Shown: piece by piece, positions 54,131 to 62,532 of the stretch
How positions within the stretch are numbered: position 1 is the first letter of the stretch
Layout of the letters: every line of letters starts with the position of its first letter
Source of the DNA: JAAYAY01 sp963674575
Lineage (GTDB): Bacteria; Planctomycetota; Planctomycetia; Pirellulales; Thermoguttaceae
DNA length: 64,000 bases
Reading direction: 5' to 3'
Assembly (NCBI GenBank): GCA_963674575.2
Contig: CAXXQT010000005.1
Location: 1,674,001 to 1,738,000 of the forward strand
Made by a program: the position numbers and the translations under genes
The notes under the pieces: model-generated
Told to the model about the DNA's origin: nothing
Seen by the model: only the letters and a program-made list of their open reading frames with translations
Database searches by the model: none

Positions 54131-56170
54131 GTGCGGTTTCCAACGTTTGCGTCAAGCGTCGTGCTCCTGTTTTCCGTCCTTCCCTGCCTTGCTGCGGAAG
54201 ACGTTTCCGACACCTCCCTCCGCGTGGCCGACCCCTCCGGCACCCCCTGTGTCGAACTCCTTTCGGGGAACAAGGTCCTTCTCACTTCGCCCTCCGAGGG
54301 ACTGTGGTCGATCGCCTCGGGCTGGCAGAACGGCTGGCCGACCGATTGGCAGCACGTTCAGCCGCAAAGCGTCACCCACGAGGGCCCCTGGACGATCCTT
54401 CAGGGAGAACTGGAGACGCCCGAGGGGACCTGGCGGCTACGCGACGCCTATCGCGACCGGGGACGAACCGTCGAGTGTGTCCGTCGCTGGGAATGGCACG
54501 GCGAGAGGCCCGCCGAGAAAACGACCCTGGCCGTCCGCTGGCTCGCCCCGGAGGCCAAGGGCCAGGTTCTCTTGCCCGGAATCCTCTACTACGGCAATCC
54601 GTCGGGAGCCGCCAGCAAGCGGACGCCCGTGTTTTCCCAAGATGCTCCGCTGGCCCTGTTCGAAGAACACCGCTATCCGCTGCCCTATGCGTCGGCCGAG
54701 TGGGTAGACGGCGACCGGCGTCTGGGGGCGGCCTTGCACAGCCTGCCGTGCCCGGTTCCCTGCGGCAACCTGCCGGACCAGTGGTGGTCGCTCGGGGCGG
54801 ATGCCTCGGGCAGCGGGACCGAACTGGTCCTGCTCTCGGGTCCCTGCGCCTCGAACGGTCAGAAGAGCGTAATCAAAGCCGTTCAGCCGGGTTTCGTTCC
54901 CTACGACAACGCCTACCTGAACGTCGCCCCCGGCACGATCATCGAAAAGACGTTCCGCCTGGAAGTCTACCCGGTGGTGCGGGAAGGCTCTGGATTCCGC
55001 CGCGCGTTGTGGACGTCGATCGACTGGTTCCGGCCGTTCTTCCTCGAAACGTTCCCCACCATGGCCGAGATCACGGAAGCCAAGTACCGCTTCGCCAAAA
55101 CCCGCTGGCAGGAAGCAGACGGCGCCGCCGGCTTCAAGAAGTTCCCCAACCGGCCCTTCTTCGTCTTCGGTTGGTGCGGCCAGGCGGCCGCGCCGGGGTA
55201 CGCCTTGCAGGTCCTTGGCAAACAACTGGGCGACCCGGCGATCCCCGACATGGTCCAACGATCGCTCGACTTCCTTTCGACGGCCCAGTTCTACGACGGC
55301 GGATTCCACACGTGGTACAACTACGAGGACAAGACCTGGTCGCGTCACGAGCCGCTCTCCCAGGGCCAGGGCATGCTCAACGTCGCCCGGGCGATTCGCG
55401 CCGGTCGCAAGGCCGGGCGGGACACGTCCAAGTGGGAAGCGTTCCTCAAAAAGGCCGCCGATTTCCATTCCGAGCGGATTCTCCGCGACGACTGGCATCC
55501 CCGCTCCACCGACGAAGGCTTCTTCATTGCGCCGCTTTGCCTGGCATCCGAGTTGTTCGACAGCCAACTCCACCGCCGGGCCGCGGTCAAGGCGGCCGAG
55601 CACTATGCCGAGCGCCACCTGCTCATGCGGGAGCCCTACTGGGGCGGCACCCTCGACGCCCGCAGCGAAGACAAGGAGGGGGCCTACGCCGCCTTCCAGG
55701 GCTTTCTGGCCGCCTACGAGTTGACCGGCGAAGATCGCTTGCTCCAGTGGGCTCGCCACGCGTGCGACGTGATGCTCACCTATCTTGTCGTCTGGGACAT
55801 CGACCTGCCGCCGGGACGGCTCCGCAATCACGGCTTCAAAACCCGCGGTTGGACCGTCGTTTCCCCTCAGAACCAGCACATCGACGCCTACGGCGTGCTC
55901 ATGGCCCCCGAAGTCTACCGCCTCGGCCAGATCCTCGACGATAAACACCTCCAGACGATCGGCCTGCTCATGTTTCGAAGCTGCGGCCAGCTCATCGATC
56001 CCTACGGCAGCCACGGCGAGCAGCCCCAGCACACCAACTACGCCCAACGCGGCCGCGTCGACAATCTCTTCGCCCTCCGCGGCGGCTACGTAGAAGACTG
56101 GACCGTCTTCTGGCTAACCGCCCACTTCCTGAACGCCGCCGCGCAGTTTGAAGAGATGGGAGTGGAGTGA
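54131..56170 (+). CDS. Exported alpha/alpha-toroid glycosidase-like protein
   Basis: A 679-residue secreted protein. The GTG at 54131 has AGGAGA about 8 bases ahead and opens a signal peptide (SVVLLFSVLPCLAAED). The N-terminal ~300 residues are beta-rich; the C-terminal ~380 residues show repeating helix pairs as in (alpha/alpha)6 hairpin glycosidases or lyases (FGWCGQAAAPGYALQVLG, ARAIRAGRKAGRDTSKW, GAYAAFQGFLAAYELTGEDR, GRVDNLFALRGGYVEDW). The exact family is not recognised. Tyr, His and Glu candidates for catalysis cannot be fixed without an alignment. Confidence 0.78.
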   Translation: MRFPTFASSVVLLFSVLPCLAAEDVSDTSLRVADPSGTPCVELLSGNKVLLTSPSEGLWSIASGWQNGWPTDWQHVQPQSVTHEGPWTILQGELETPEGTWRLRDAYRDRGRTVECVRRWEWHGERPAEKTTLAVRWLAPEAKGQVLLPGILYYGNPSGAASKRTPVFSQDAPLALFEEHRYPLPYASAEWVDGDRRLGAALHSLPCPVPCGNLPDQWWSLGADASGSGTELVLLSGPCASNGQKSVIKAVQPGFVPYDNAYLNVAPGTIIEKTFRLEVYPVVREGSGFRRALWTSIDWFRPFFLETFPTMAEITEAKYRFAKTRWQEADGAAGFKKFPNRPFFVFGWCGQAAAPGYALQVLGKQLGDPAIPDMVQRSLDFLSTAQFYDGGFHTWYNYEDKTWSRHEPLSQGQGMLNVARAIRAGRKAGRDTSKWEAFLKKAADFHSERILRDDWHPRSTDEGFFIAPLCLASELFDSQLHRRAAVKAAEHYAERHLLMREPYWGGTLDARSEDKEGAYAAFQGFLAAYELTGEDRLLQWARHACDVMLTYLVVWDIDLPPGRLRNHGFKTRGWTVVSPQNQHIDAYGVLMAPEVYRLGQILDDKHLQTIGLLMFRSCGQLIDPYGSHGEQPQHTNYAQRGRVDNLFALRGGYVEDWTVFWLTAHFLNAAAQFEEMGVE

Positions 56171-56201
56171 TGAGCGGTGACCTTTGAGCAGTAAGGCCGT
56201 C

Positions 56202-56300
56202 ATGCGAATTGTTGCCATTGCGGATACGCACGGGGACCATGAGGAACTTGGGAGTCTGCCCGAGGGCGACGTTCTAATTCACGCGGGAGACACCGGGTGA
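56202..56300 (+). pseudogene. Truncated metallophosphoesterase, 32 codons
   Basis: ATG at 56202 opens MRIVAIADTHGDHEELG ... LIHAGDTG and then stops at 56298-56300. DTHG and GD are the first metal motifs of the calcineurin-like fold; the remaining ~170 residues of a normal enzyme are missing. The frame ends exactly where a REP-like repeat begins. It is probably a gene remnant. Confidence 0.72.
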
Positions 56301-56899
56301 GGAGGAAAAAAGACCTGCGTCCCCTTTTCTCGGGCCAACCATATTCAAAACAGGCTGCGATCGGCCGTGCGGTTAACCGCTCGGCCAGCGGCCGGCGCGT
56401 CGAAGCCGCAGATCGCTACGCCAACTCACCGGGTCACTCGCTCACGGATGGCCCCTCCCCGCCTTGGAGGAAGGAAAAGGGGACGCAGCTCTTTTCGACC
56501 TCCAAGGGGCCTGCGCCCATCACTCTTCACCGGGAAGCGGTCGACACAGCCCAGGGCAAGCGTCGGCGGAACCTGGCTGGACCAGGGCGTTTGCTTCGGC
56601 AACGTGACCACCAGGGAGTCGTGTCGAGGGCCGTCCGTCTTCGATGTCGGCGAACGTGTCATGCCAGTTGAGATCCCGGCGCGTTACCCGGTTTGATCGG
56701 TTCCAGGCGAGAAAACGGCCCCCGTAGCCTGACTCTCCGAGTCGGGACTTGAACTGCCCCGACGCTTCCGTTCCGCTGGCCAAGCCGCTATATTCGCCGT
56801 ATGACAAACCCCGTATCTTGACTCCCCCCGAGTCGGGCTACGAATTTCGCGTCTGATTCACGCCTTCGTCTGACTGTCTTGATTGGAAGGAATACGACT
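56301..56899. repeat. REP-like inverted repeats and non-coding stretch before fucI
   Basis: GACCTGCGTCCCCTTTTC (about 56311-56328) and GAAAAGGGGACGCAGCTC (about 56473-56490) are inverted copies of a GGGGACGCAG repeat, with CCTTGGAGG and CCTCCAAGG nested around the second. Near 56726-56752 and 56831-56843 a GACTC..GAGTCGGGCTAC motif is repeated. Such palindromes accompany RAYT/IS200-type transposases in other genomes; none is present here. No gene is seen in this 599-bp stretch. Confidence 0.6.
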
Positions 56900-58699
56900 G
56901 TGGCACCTGAAAACAACGTTCCGAATCTGTGGAATGGCAACCTCCCCAAAATCGGTATTCGTCCGACGATCGACGGGCGATTGGGGGGGGTGCGGGAATC
57001 GCTTGAAGACCAGACGATGAACCAGGCCAAGGCCGTGGCCAACCTGATCACCCAGAATCTGCGTTATCCCAACGGCAAGCCGGTCGAGTGCGTGATTGCC
57101 GACACCTGCATCGGCGGTGTGGCCGAGGCGGCCGCGACGGCTGAGAAGTTCGCCCGGGAGAAGGTCGGCGTCTCCATCACGGTCACGCCCTGCTGGTGCT
57201 ACGGTTCGGAAACCATGGACATGGATCCGCACACGCCCAAGGCCGTGTGGGGATTCAACGGGACCGAGCGTCCCGGGGCCGTCTATCTTGCGGCGGTGCT
57301 TGCCGGACACACGCAGAAGGGCCTTCCCGCCTTCGGCATCTACGGTCGCGACGTGCAGGACGCCGGCGACACGTCCATTCCCGACGACGTGGCCGCCAAG
57401 CTGCTCCGCTTCGCCCGGGCGGGCATGGCCGTCGCCCTTATGCGAGGCAAGTCGTACCTGTCCATGGGCGGCACGTCCATGGGAATCGCCGGTTCGGTTG
57501 TCGACCCCACCTTCTTCGAGGACTATCTCGGCATGCGATCCGAGGCGATCGACATGTGCGAGTTCGTCCGCCGCATGGACGAAGGGATCTATGACAAGGC
57601 CGAGTACGAAAAGGCCCTCGCCTGGACCAAGGCGAACTGCAAGGAAGGCAAGGACTTCAACGCGGAGGAAGGCCGTCGAAGCCGCGAGTTGCTCGACAAG
57701 GACTGGGAAGTCTGCGTCCAGATGGCCCTGATCGCCCGCGACCTGATGGTCGGCAACCCCGTGCTGAAAGACGCCGGTTTCGGCGAAGAGGCCCTCGGCC
57801 ACAACGCGATCTGCGCCGGATTCCAGGGCCAGCGCCAGTGGACCGACCACTTCCCCAACGGCGACTACATGGAAGCGATCCTCAACACGTCCTTTGACTG
57901 GAACGGTTTCCGCAGTCCCTATATCCTGGCGACGGAGAACGACGCCCTCAACGGCGTGACCATGCTCTTCGGTCACCTGCTGACGAACACGGCCCAGATG
58001 TTCGCCGACCTGCGAACCTACTGGAGCGCCGATGCTGTGGAGCGTGTGACCGGTGTGAAACTCGAGGGCGACGGAGCCGGCGGCATCCTCCATTTCATCA
58101 ACTCGGGGCCGGCCACCATCGACGCCACCGGCTGCCAGATGATCGATGGCCAACCCGCCATGAAGCCCTGGTGGGACATCTCGGAAGACGAAGCGAAGGC
58201 CTGCCTGGAAGCCACCAGTTGGCACCCCGGCGACACGGGCTACTTCCGCGGCGGCGGCTGGTCGACCAAGTACCTCACCAAGGGCGGCATGCCCGCCACG
58301 ATGGCGAGAATCAACCTCGTCAAGGGCCTCGGCCCCGTCCTGCAACTGGCCGAAGGCGTCACGGTTGAACTGCCCAAGGACGTGCACGACAAGCTCGACC
58401 TGCGGACGAATCCCACTTGGCCCACCACGTGGTTCGCCCCGCGGCTTACCGGGAGCGGCGTCTTCCGCGACGTCTACTCGGTCATGAACAATTGGGGCGC
58501 CAACCACTGCGTCATGAGCTACGGCCACGTGGGCGCCGACCTGATCGCCATGGCCTCCCTGCTGCGGATCCCGGTCTACATGCACAACGTGGCTGAAGAA
58601 GACCTCTTCCGGCCCTCGGCCTGGAACTCCTTCGGCACGGCCGACCCCGAAGGCGCTGACTTCCGTGCTTGCGCCGCCTACGGCCCGCTGTACGGGTAG
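56900..58699 (+). CDS. fucI: L-fucose isomerase
   Basis: A 599-residue enzyme converting L-fucose to L-fuculose (and D-arabinose to D-ribulose in some). Length and landmarks fit FucI: TCIGGVAEAAATAEKF, TPCWCYGSETMDMDP, MGGTSMGIAGSVVDP, ATENDALNG and NNWGANHCVMSYGHVGAD with the metal-binding Glu, Asp and His of the family in the last two blocks. The GTG at 56900 is chosen because GGAAGGA lies 7-8 bases ahead; a TTG at 56879 opens the same frame. No fuculokinase or fuculose-phosphate aldolase is adjacent; a PfkB-type kinase lies 1.5 kb downstream. Confidence 0.93.
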   Translation: MAPENNVPNLWNGNLPKIGIRPTIDGRLGGVRESLEDQTMNQAKAVANLITQNLRYPNGKPVECVIADTCIGGVAEAAATAEKFAREKVGVSITVTPCWCYGSETMDMDPHTPKAVWGFNGTERPGAVYLAAVLAGHTQKGLPAFGIYGRDVQDAGDTSIPDDVAAKLLRFARAGMAVALMRGKSYLSMGGTSMGIAGSVVDPTFFEDYLGMRSEAIDMCEFVRRMDEGIYDKAEYEKALAWTKANCKEGKDFNAEEGRRSRELLDKDWEVCVQMALIARDLMVGNPVLKDAGFGEEALGHNAICAGFQGQRQWTDHFPNGDYMEAILNTSFDWNGFRSPYILATENDALNGVTMLFGHLLTNTAQMFADLRTYWSADAVERVTGVKLEGDGAGGILHFINSGPATIDATGCQMIDGQPAMKPWWDISEDEAKACLEATSWHPGDTGYFRGGGWSTKYLTKGGMPATMARINLVKGLGPVLQLAEGVTVELPKDVHDKLDLRTNPTWPTTWFAPRLTGSGVFRDVYSVMNNWGANHCVMSYGHVGADLIAMASLLRIPVYMHNVAEEDLFRPSAWNSFGTADPEGADFRACAAYGPLYG

Positions 58700-58740
58700 G
58701 CGTGTGATAACACTATTTGGGAAGGGACACTGATCGGCGC

Positions 58741-59331
58741 TCATTCGCGTGGATCAGTGCCCCCCCTCTCAAACTTCCCTTGTTCTGTGTCTTCCGGAAT
58801 GCGAATCACCACGTCATCTGCAAGGTACACGCGCAGACGTTTGATTTCCTGCTCCGTAAACGTCGTCGCGGTTAGATCGAGATAGGTGAGGTTTCGCACT
58901 TCAGACAGGGCAAGGAAGTGGCGATCGCAGAAGGCGGGGCCCAAAGTGAGGGAAACCGGAGCGCGCCCGAACAAATCCGCCTCCAGTTCGGCAAGCCGGA
59001 TCAGGTCTGAGAGTGCCTCGTCAGGCGAGTCGCACGTGGTCAAATCGAGTTGAATTCCACGCCCTTTCACGAACTGGAAGTCCCCCCCTTCGTTGGTGAT
59101 GGTCTCTCGTATGGCTCGTGCCTCCCTCCACTTCTGCTCACGCTCTCGCTCTGCCAGCCTTTGTTCGTGCTCCCGGCGAAGAATGGGGCCCTCACGTTGA
59201 AGAAAATGACGGCTGCTCCAGATCACGAGGGTCAGACTGGCGAGCACCAACAGCAGCAAAGCGAGGCGTCGGAATCGGGCCTGCGCCGTTGACGGATTTG
59301 TCATTTCGTTCGAGGACATGGAGTTTGACAT
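58741..59331 (-). CDS. Membrane-anchored hypothetical protein, LRR-like
   Basis: A 196-residue protein with one N-terminal helix (LALLLLVLASLTLVIW), a charged coiled-coil region (HEQRLAEREREQKWREARA) and a C-terminal part with a possible single leucine-rich-like unit (LALSEVRNLTYLDLTATTFTEQEIKRL). The stop is 41 bp from the end of convergent fucI. Function is unknown. Confidence 0.65.
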   Translation of the reverse strand: MSNSMSSNEMTNPSTAQARFRRLALLLLVLASLTLVIWSSRHFLQREGPILRREHEQRLAEREREQKWREARAIRETITNEGGDFQFVKGRGIQLDLTTCDSPDEALSDLIRLAELEADLFGRAPVSLTLGPAFCDRHFLALSEVRNLTYLDLTATTFTEQEIKRLRVYLADDVVIRIPEDTEQGKFERGGTDPRE

Positions 59332-59369
59332 GGTCGTCTGTTCCTTACGACGCCCACCGGGGAGTTAGC

Positions 59370-59888
59370 TCAGTGGAGACGCCCTACTCCCAGTCTGTCT
59401 CTGCCTTGATTAACCCAGGCGAATGCCTTCGGTTCCAGTTTGAGAAGCTTGATCAACTGCGACATGGAACAGTTAAGATGTTCGGAGGCCTGTTTCACGT
59501 CGAAGGACTCGCTTGTCACGCGGTCGAGAGCCTCGGCCAGAATCGCGGGGAAATCGGCATGTTCCGGGCTGACGTGGATCCGCCCGTTGTGCAGGCGAGA
59601 CCGCCACAATGGGGAGATCTCCTGTCCCTCGCCGACCGGGCAGCGAACCTCCAAGGCGAGATTGACCCGCAACCGCGTCAGGGCCCGCTGCCGATTCTGC
59701 TCCTGGCTCCTTCGTTCGCTGGCCTCGGCCATCACGCCCGTGGGCTCGTGGACCAGCCGGATGGCCGTCTCGACCTTGTTGCGATGCTGCCCTCCGGGGC
59801 CGCTTCTGCGCAGCCGTTCCACCCGGCATTCCCGGTAGAGGGTTTCGCCGTCCTTGGTTGCCGGATGAGAGGAACTGGATAAGGGCAT
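59370..59888 (-). CDS. Release-factor-like GGQ protein
   Basis: A 172-residue protein of the RF-1 class domain alone. SGPGGQHRNKVETAIRL gives the GGQ at residues 32-34, with the following ASERRSQEQNRQRAL typical of the family. It lacks a codon-recognition domain, so it is a ribosome-rescue-type hydrolase (ArfB/YaeJ-like or Pth-like) by family; it lacks the ArfB-type basic tail. The ATG at 59888 directly precedes homology. Confidence 0.82.
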   Translation of the reverse strand: MPLSSSSHPATKDGETLYRECRVERLRRSGPGGQHRNKVETAIRLVHEPTGVMAEASERRSQEQNRQRALTRLRVNLALEVRCPVGEGQEISPLWRSRLHNGRIHVSPEHADFPAILAEALDRVTSESFDVKQASEHLNCSMSQLIKLLKLEPKAFAWVNQGRDRLGVGRLH

Positions 59889-59937
59889 CGGTGAACTTTC
59901 CCACGGCAGACGCCGCCCGAACACGATCGCAATCGTC

Positions 59938-60060
59938 TCAGGAGAACTGCAAAGTCATGAAGGAAGGGGACAGGTCCGTGTTTTCGGGTAGCGCATGTCC
60001 GCCAAAGTGCCTTGCCGACCGAAAAATGGACCAGTCCCCGTGACTTCGCAGTTCTCCTGA
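59938..60060. mobile_element. MITE-like repeat family A, complete 123-bp element
   Basis: The ends are TCAGGAGAACTGCAAAGTCA and, inverted, TGACTTCGCAGTTCTCCTGA: a 20-bp terminal repeat with one mismatch. The flanks ATCGTC (59932-59937 and 60061-60066) are a 6-bp target duplication. The interior carries GGGGACAGGTCC and GGACCAGTCCCC as a further inverted pair. It has no coding capacity, so it needs a transposase supplied elsewhere. It lies between the GGQ protein gene and the PfkB gene. Confidence 0.85.
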
Positions 60061-60183
60061 ATCGTCTGGCAGGGCTGGAAAAAGCGGGCTCTGCCTGCTA
60101 TCACATTAGCAGCCCGACAAGCAGGCCCCGGGCATGGCGCGGGACCGTGTACCGATAGCATACCAAGTTTCAGGACGATCACC

Positions 60184-61137
60184 GTGGGAATTGAATGTCT
60201 GAGTGCGGGAATTCTGTTTGCCGACGTGGCCTGTGCCCCTGTGGAGCGAATGCCGGAAGCCGGTGAACTGGTTCCCACCGAGCGAATGCAGCTCAGCCTG
60301 GGCGGATGTGCGTCGAACACGGCCCTCGATTTGGCCAAAGTGGGTGTCAATGTGGGGGTTTCCGGCTGTGTGGGCGACGATCCCTTCGGACGCTTTATCG
60401 TCGAGGCCCTGTCGGTGGAGCGGGTTGATACGGGCGGAATCCACGAAATTGTCGGCGCCGGCTCGGCCGCGAGCCTCGTGATCAACGTGCGAGGCCAGGA
60501 TCGCCGGTTTATCAGCACGCCGGCCGCCAATATGCAGTTTACTGTCGACCACATCCGCGAGGATTGGCTCAGCGAGGCCAAGGTCCTCTACATCGGCGGG
60601 TTCTTCATGATGCCGGAACTGGAGACAGACGGGCTGGTGGAGGTCTTCCGCAAAATGCGCGCCCGCGGGGCGAAGACCGTCTTGGACGTGGTGCTCTACG
60701 GCGATCCGGACTATCGGGCCAGGCTGGAGAAGATCCTCCCGGAAACCGACTTCTTCATGCCCAACGACGACGAGGCCGCCCTGATCACGGGCCTGAAAGA
60801 CCCCGTCGCCCAGGCCGAACGGTTCTGCGAAGCCGGGGCGAAGAACGTGGTGATCACGTGTGGTTCAGAAGGCAGCATTCTCGTTGGTGAAGAGGGGCGG
60901 CTGAAATCGGCCGTCTACCCGACGGAGTTTGTCGGCGGGACCGGATCGGGCGACGCTTTCGACGCCGGGTTCATCGCCGGGCTCCTCGCCGGCGAGGACA
61001 TGGCCGGCTGCCTCCGCTGGGGCAGCGCCCTCGGCGCGAGCTGTGTTCGTTCCATCACGGCCACCGAGAGTATCTTCACCCGGGCGGAAGCAGAAGCGTT
61101 CATGGGTCAACACGAATTGAAAGTTGACAGTATCTAA
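60184..61137 (+). CDS. PfkB-family sugar kinase
   Basis: A 317-residue ribokinase-type kinase. LGGCASNTALDLAKVGVNVG is the N-terminal signature region, and GGTGSGDAFDAGFIAGLL carries the second signature with the catalytic Asp at 257. The start is GTG (60184). It is 1.5 kb downstream of fucI and 215 bp ahead of a phosphofructokinase gene, so it may phosphorylate a ketose such as fuculose or ribulose, but the specificity cannot be read. Confidence 0.87.
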   Translation: MGIECLSAGILFADVACAPVERMPEAGELVPTERMQLSLGGCASNTALDLAKVGVNVGVSGCVGDDPFGRFIVEALSVERVDTGGIHEIVGAGSAASLVINVRGQDRRFISTPAANMQFTVDHIREDWLSEAKVLYIGGFFMMPELETDGLVEVFRKMRARGAKTVLDVVLYGDPDYRARLEKILPETDFFMPNDDEAALITGLKDPVAQAERFCEAGAKNVVITCGSEGSILVGEEGRLKSAVYPTEFVGGTGSGDAFDAGFIAGLLAGEDMAGCLRWGSALGASCVRSITATESIFTRAEAEAFMGQHELKVDSI

Positions 61138-61335
61138 ATCCGAAATACGAATATCGAAATCCGATACAACAGGGAGAAAATACGAAATTCGAATCTCGAA
61201 ATACGAAACAAGCACGAATGCCTGAATTCTCCAATGACAGAAACCTCTTGCGTCACGTCTTCCGTTTGAAACATTCGTATTTCAGATTTTGAATTTGTTT
61301 CGGATTTCGTCATTCGGATTTCGAGTTTTAGACCT
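61138..61335. repeat. AT-rich dispersed repeat of the 'AAATCCGAAAT' type
   Basis: Short variant words CGAAATACGAATATCGAAATCCG and AAATACGAAATTCGAATCTCG (61138-61209) and their inverted equivalents (61270-61330, ending ATTCGGATTTCGAG) form an imperfect inverted repeat. It fills most of the gap between the PfkB and Pfk genes and differs sharply from the GC-rich surroundings. Confidence 0.6.
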
Positions 61336-61352
61336 ACAAGGAGTCATAAGAT

Positions 61353-62342
61353 ATGCGTATCGGAGTTTTTTGCAGCGGTGGCGATGCCCCGGGAATGAAT
61401 CCCTGCGTTCGAGCGGTTGTCCGGTCGACTATTGCCGCGGGCCACGAGGCGGTGGGAATCTGCCGTGGATACCGTGGGTTGCTGAATGAGGACTTCTACC
61501 TCGGGACGGACGGTCAGCCGCGGATGGATGCCCGGAGCGTTTCCGACCTGTCGAAGCACGGGGGCACGATCCTTCGCAGCAGCCGCAGCCAGGAATTCCG
61601 CACGCTCGAAGGCCAGAAGAAGGCCGCCGAGATCCTCCGGAAGAACCGCATCGACGCCCTGGTGCCCATCGGAGGCGACGGCACCTTCCACGGCGCAGTG
61701 GATTTGATGGAGCAATGGGACGGCCAGGTCGTCGGCTGCCCCGGCACGATCGATAACGACCTGATTGGGACCGACTACACGATCGGCTTTGCCACGGCCG
61801 TGCAGACGGCCGTCGAGGCCCTGGATAAGCTCCGCGACACGGCCGAGAGCCACGAGCGGATGTTCCTGGTGGAGGTGATGGGACGCCACAGCGGCTACAT
61901 CGCCTTGTACACCGCCCTGGCCGGAGGGGCGGAGGTTGCCTGCATTCCTGAAACGCCCACCGACATCCCGGAGATCATCGCACAGCTTCACCAACTCAAA
62001 GATCGCGGGAAGAAGTCGATCATGATCGTGGTGGCGGAAGGCGACGAAAATGGCGGGGCCGAGAAACTCCAGTCGGACCTGATCGCGGCCGATTGTCCGT
62101 TCCAGACACGCGTCCTGACGCTCGGGCATCTACAACGAGGCGGCTCCCCTGCCCCCGCCGATCGAATTCTAGGGACGCTCTTGGGGGAATTCGCCGTCAA
62201 GAGCATTCTGGCCGGGAAGACGGGTGTGATGGCCGGCCGGATCGGGCACGAACTGACGCTAACGCCATTTCAGAAGACCTTCGACGAGCACAAACCGGTT
62301 CCTCCTGCCTTGGTAAGCGTCCTCGAAGCAATGGCCCATTAG
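61353..62342 (+). CDS. ATP-type 6-phosphofructokinase
   Basis: A 329-residue PFK-A family kinase. MRIGVFCSGGDAPGMN opens it. The nucleotide site is GGDGTFHG near 107-114 and PGTIDNDLIGTD holds the catalytic Asp. Gly in both GGDGT and PGTIDND points to ATP; pyrophosphate-dependent relatives have GGDD and PKTIDND. MGRHSGYIAL and LGHLQRGGSPAPADR are further family signatures. It makes fructose 1,6-bisphosphate in glycolysis. Confidence 0.93.
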   Translation: MRIGVFCSGGDAPGMNPCVRAVVRSTIAAGHEAVGICRGYRGLLNEDFYLGTDGQPRMDARSVSDLSKHGGTILRSSRSQEFRTLEGQKKAAEILRKNRIDALVPIGGDGTFHGAVDLMEQWDGQVVGCPGTIDNDLIGTDYTIGFATAVQTAVEALDKLRDTAESHERMFLVEVMGRHSGYIALYTALAGGAEVACIPETPTDIPEIIAQLHQLKDRGKKSIMIVVAEGDENGGAEKLQSDLIAADCPFQTRVLTLGHLQRGGSPAPADRILGTLLGEFAVKSILAGKTGVMAGRIGHELTLTPFQKTFDEHKPVPPALVSVLEAMAH

Positions 62343-62532
62343 GAGTCCGGGCGGGAATTCAGATTGCCTGTGAGAAACGGAAACCTGCTCCGGGGCGACC
62401 GGTGATGCTCGCCATCGTCTGGGGGATCAACGGCTGAGGGGCGAACTTGTAACGTACCCTTGGAATGCGGGTAATCCGCATCGAATGTCTGATCCTGCCG
62501 CTCGTGCCGGCTTTGCCCGGAGTACTGTTTGT

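Noticed and set aside
56858..58744. 628-codon minus-strand frame opposite fucI
   Set aside because: fucI has strong motifs across its length; the antisense frame is unlike any protein.
61353..62342. Pyrophosphate-dependent phosphofructokinase
   Set aside because: GGDGT and PGTIDND carry Gly at the positions where PPi enzymes have Asp and Lys.
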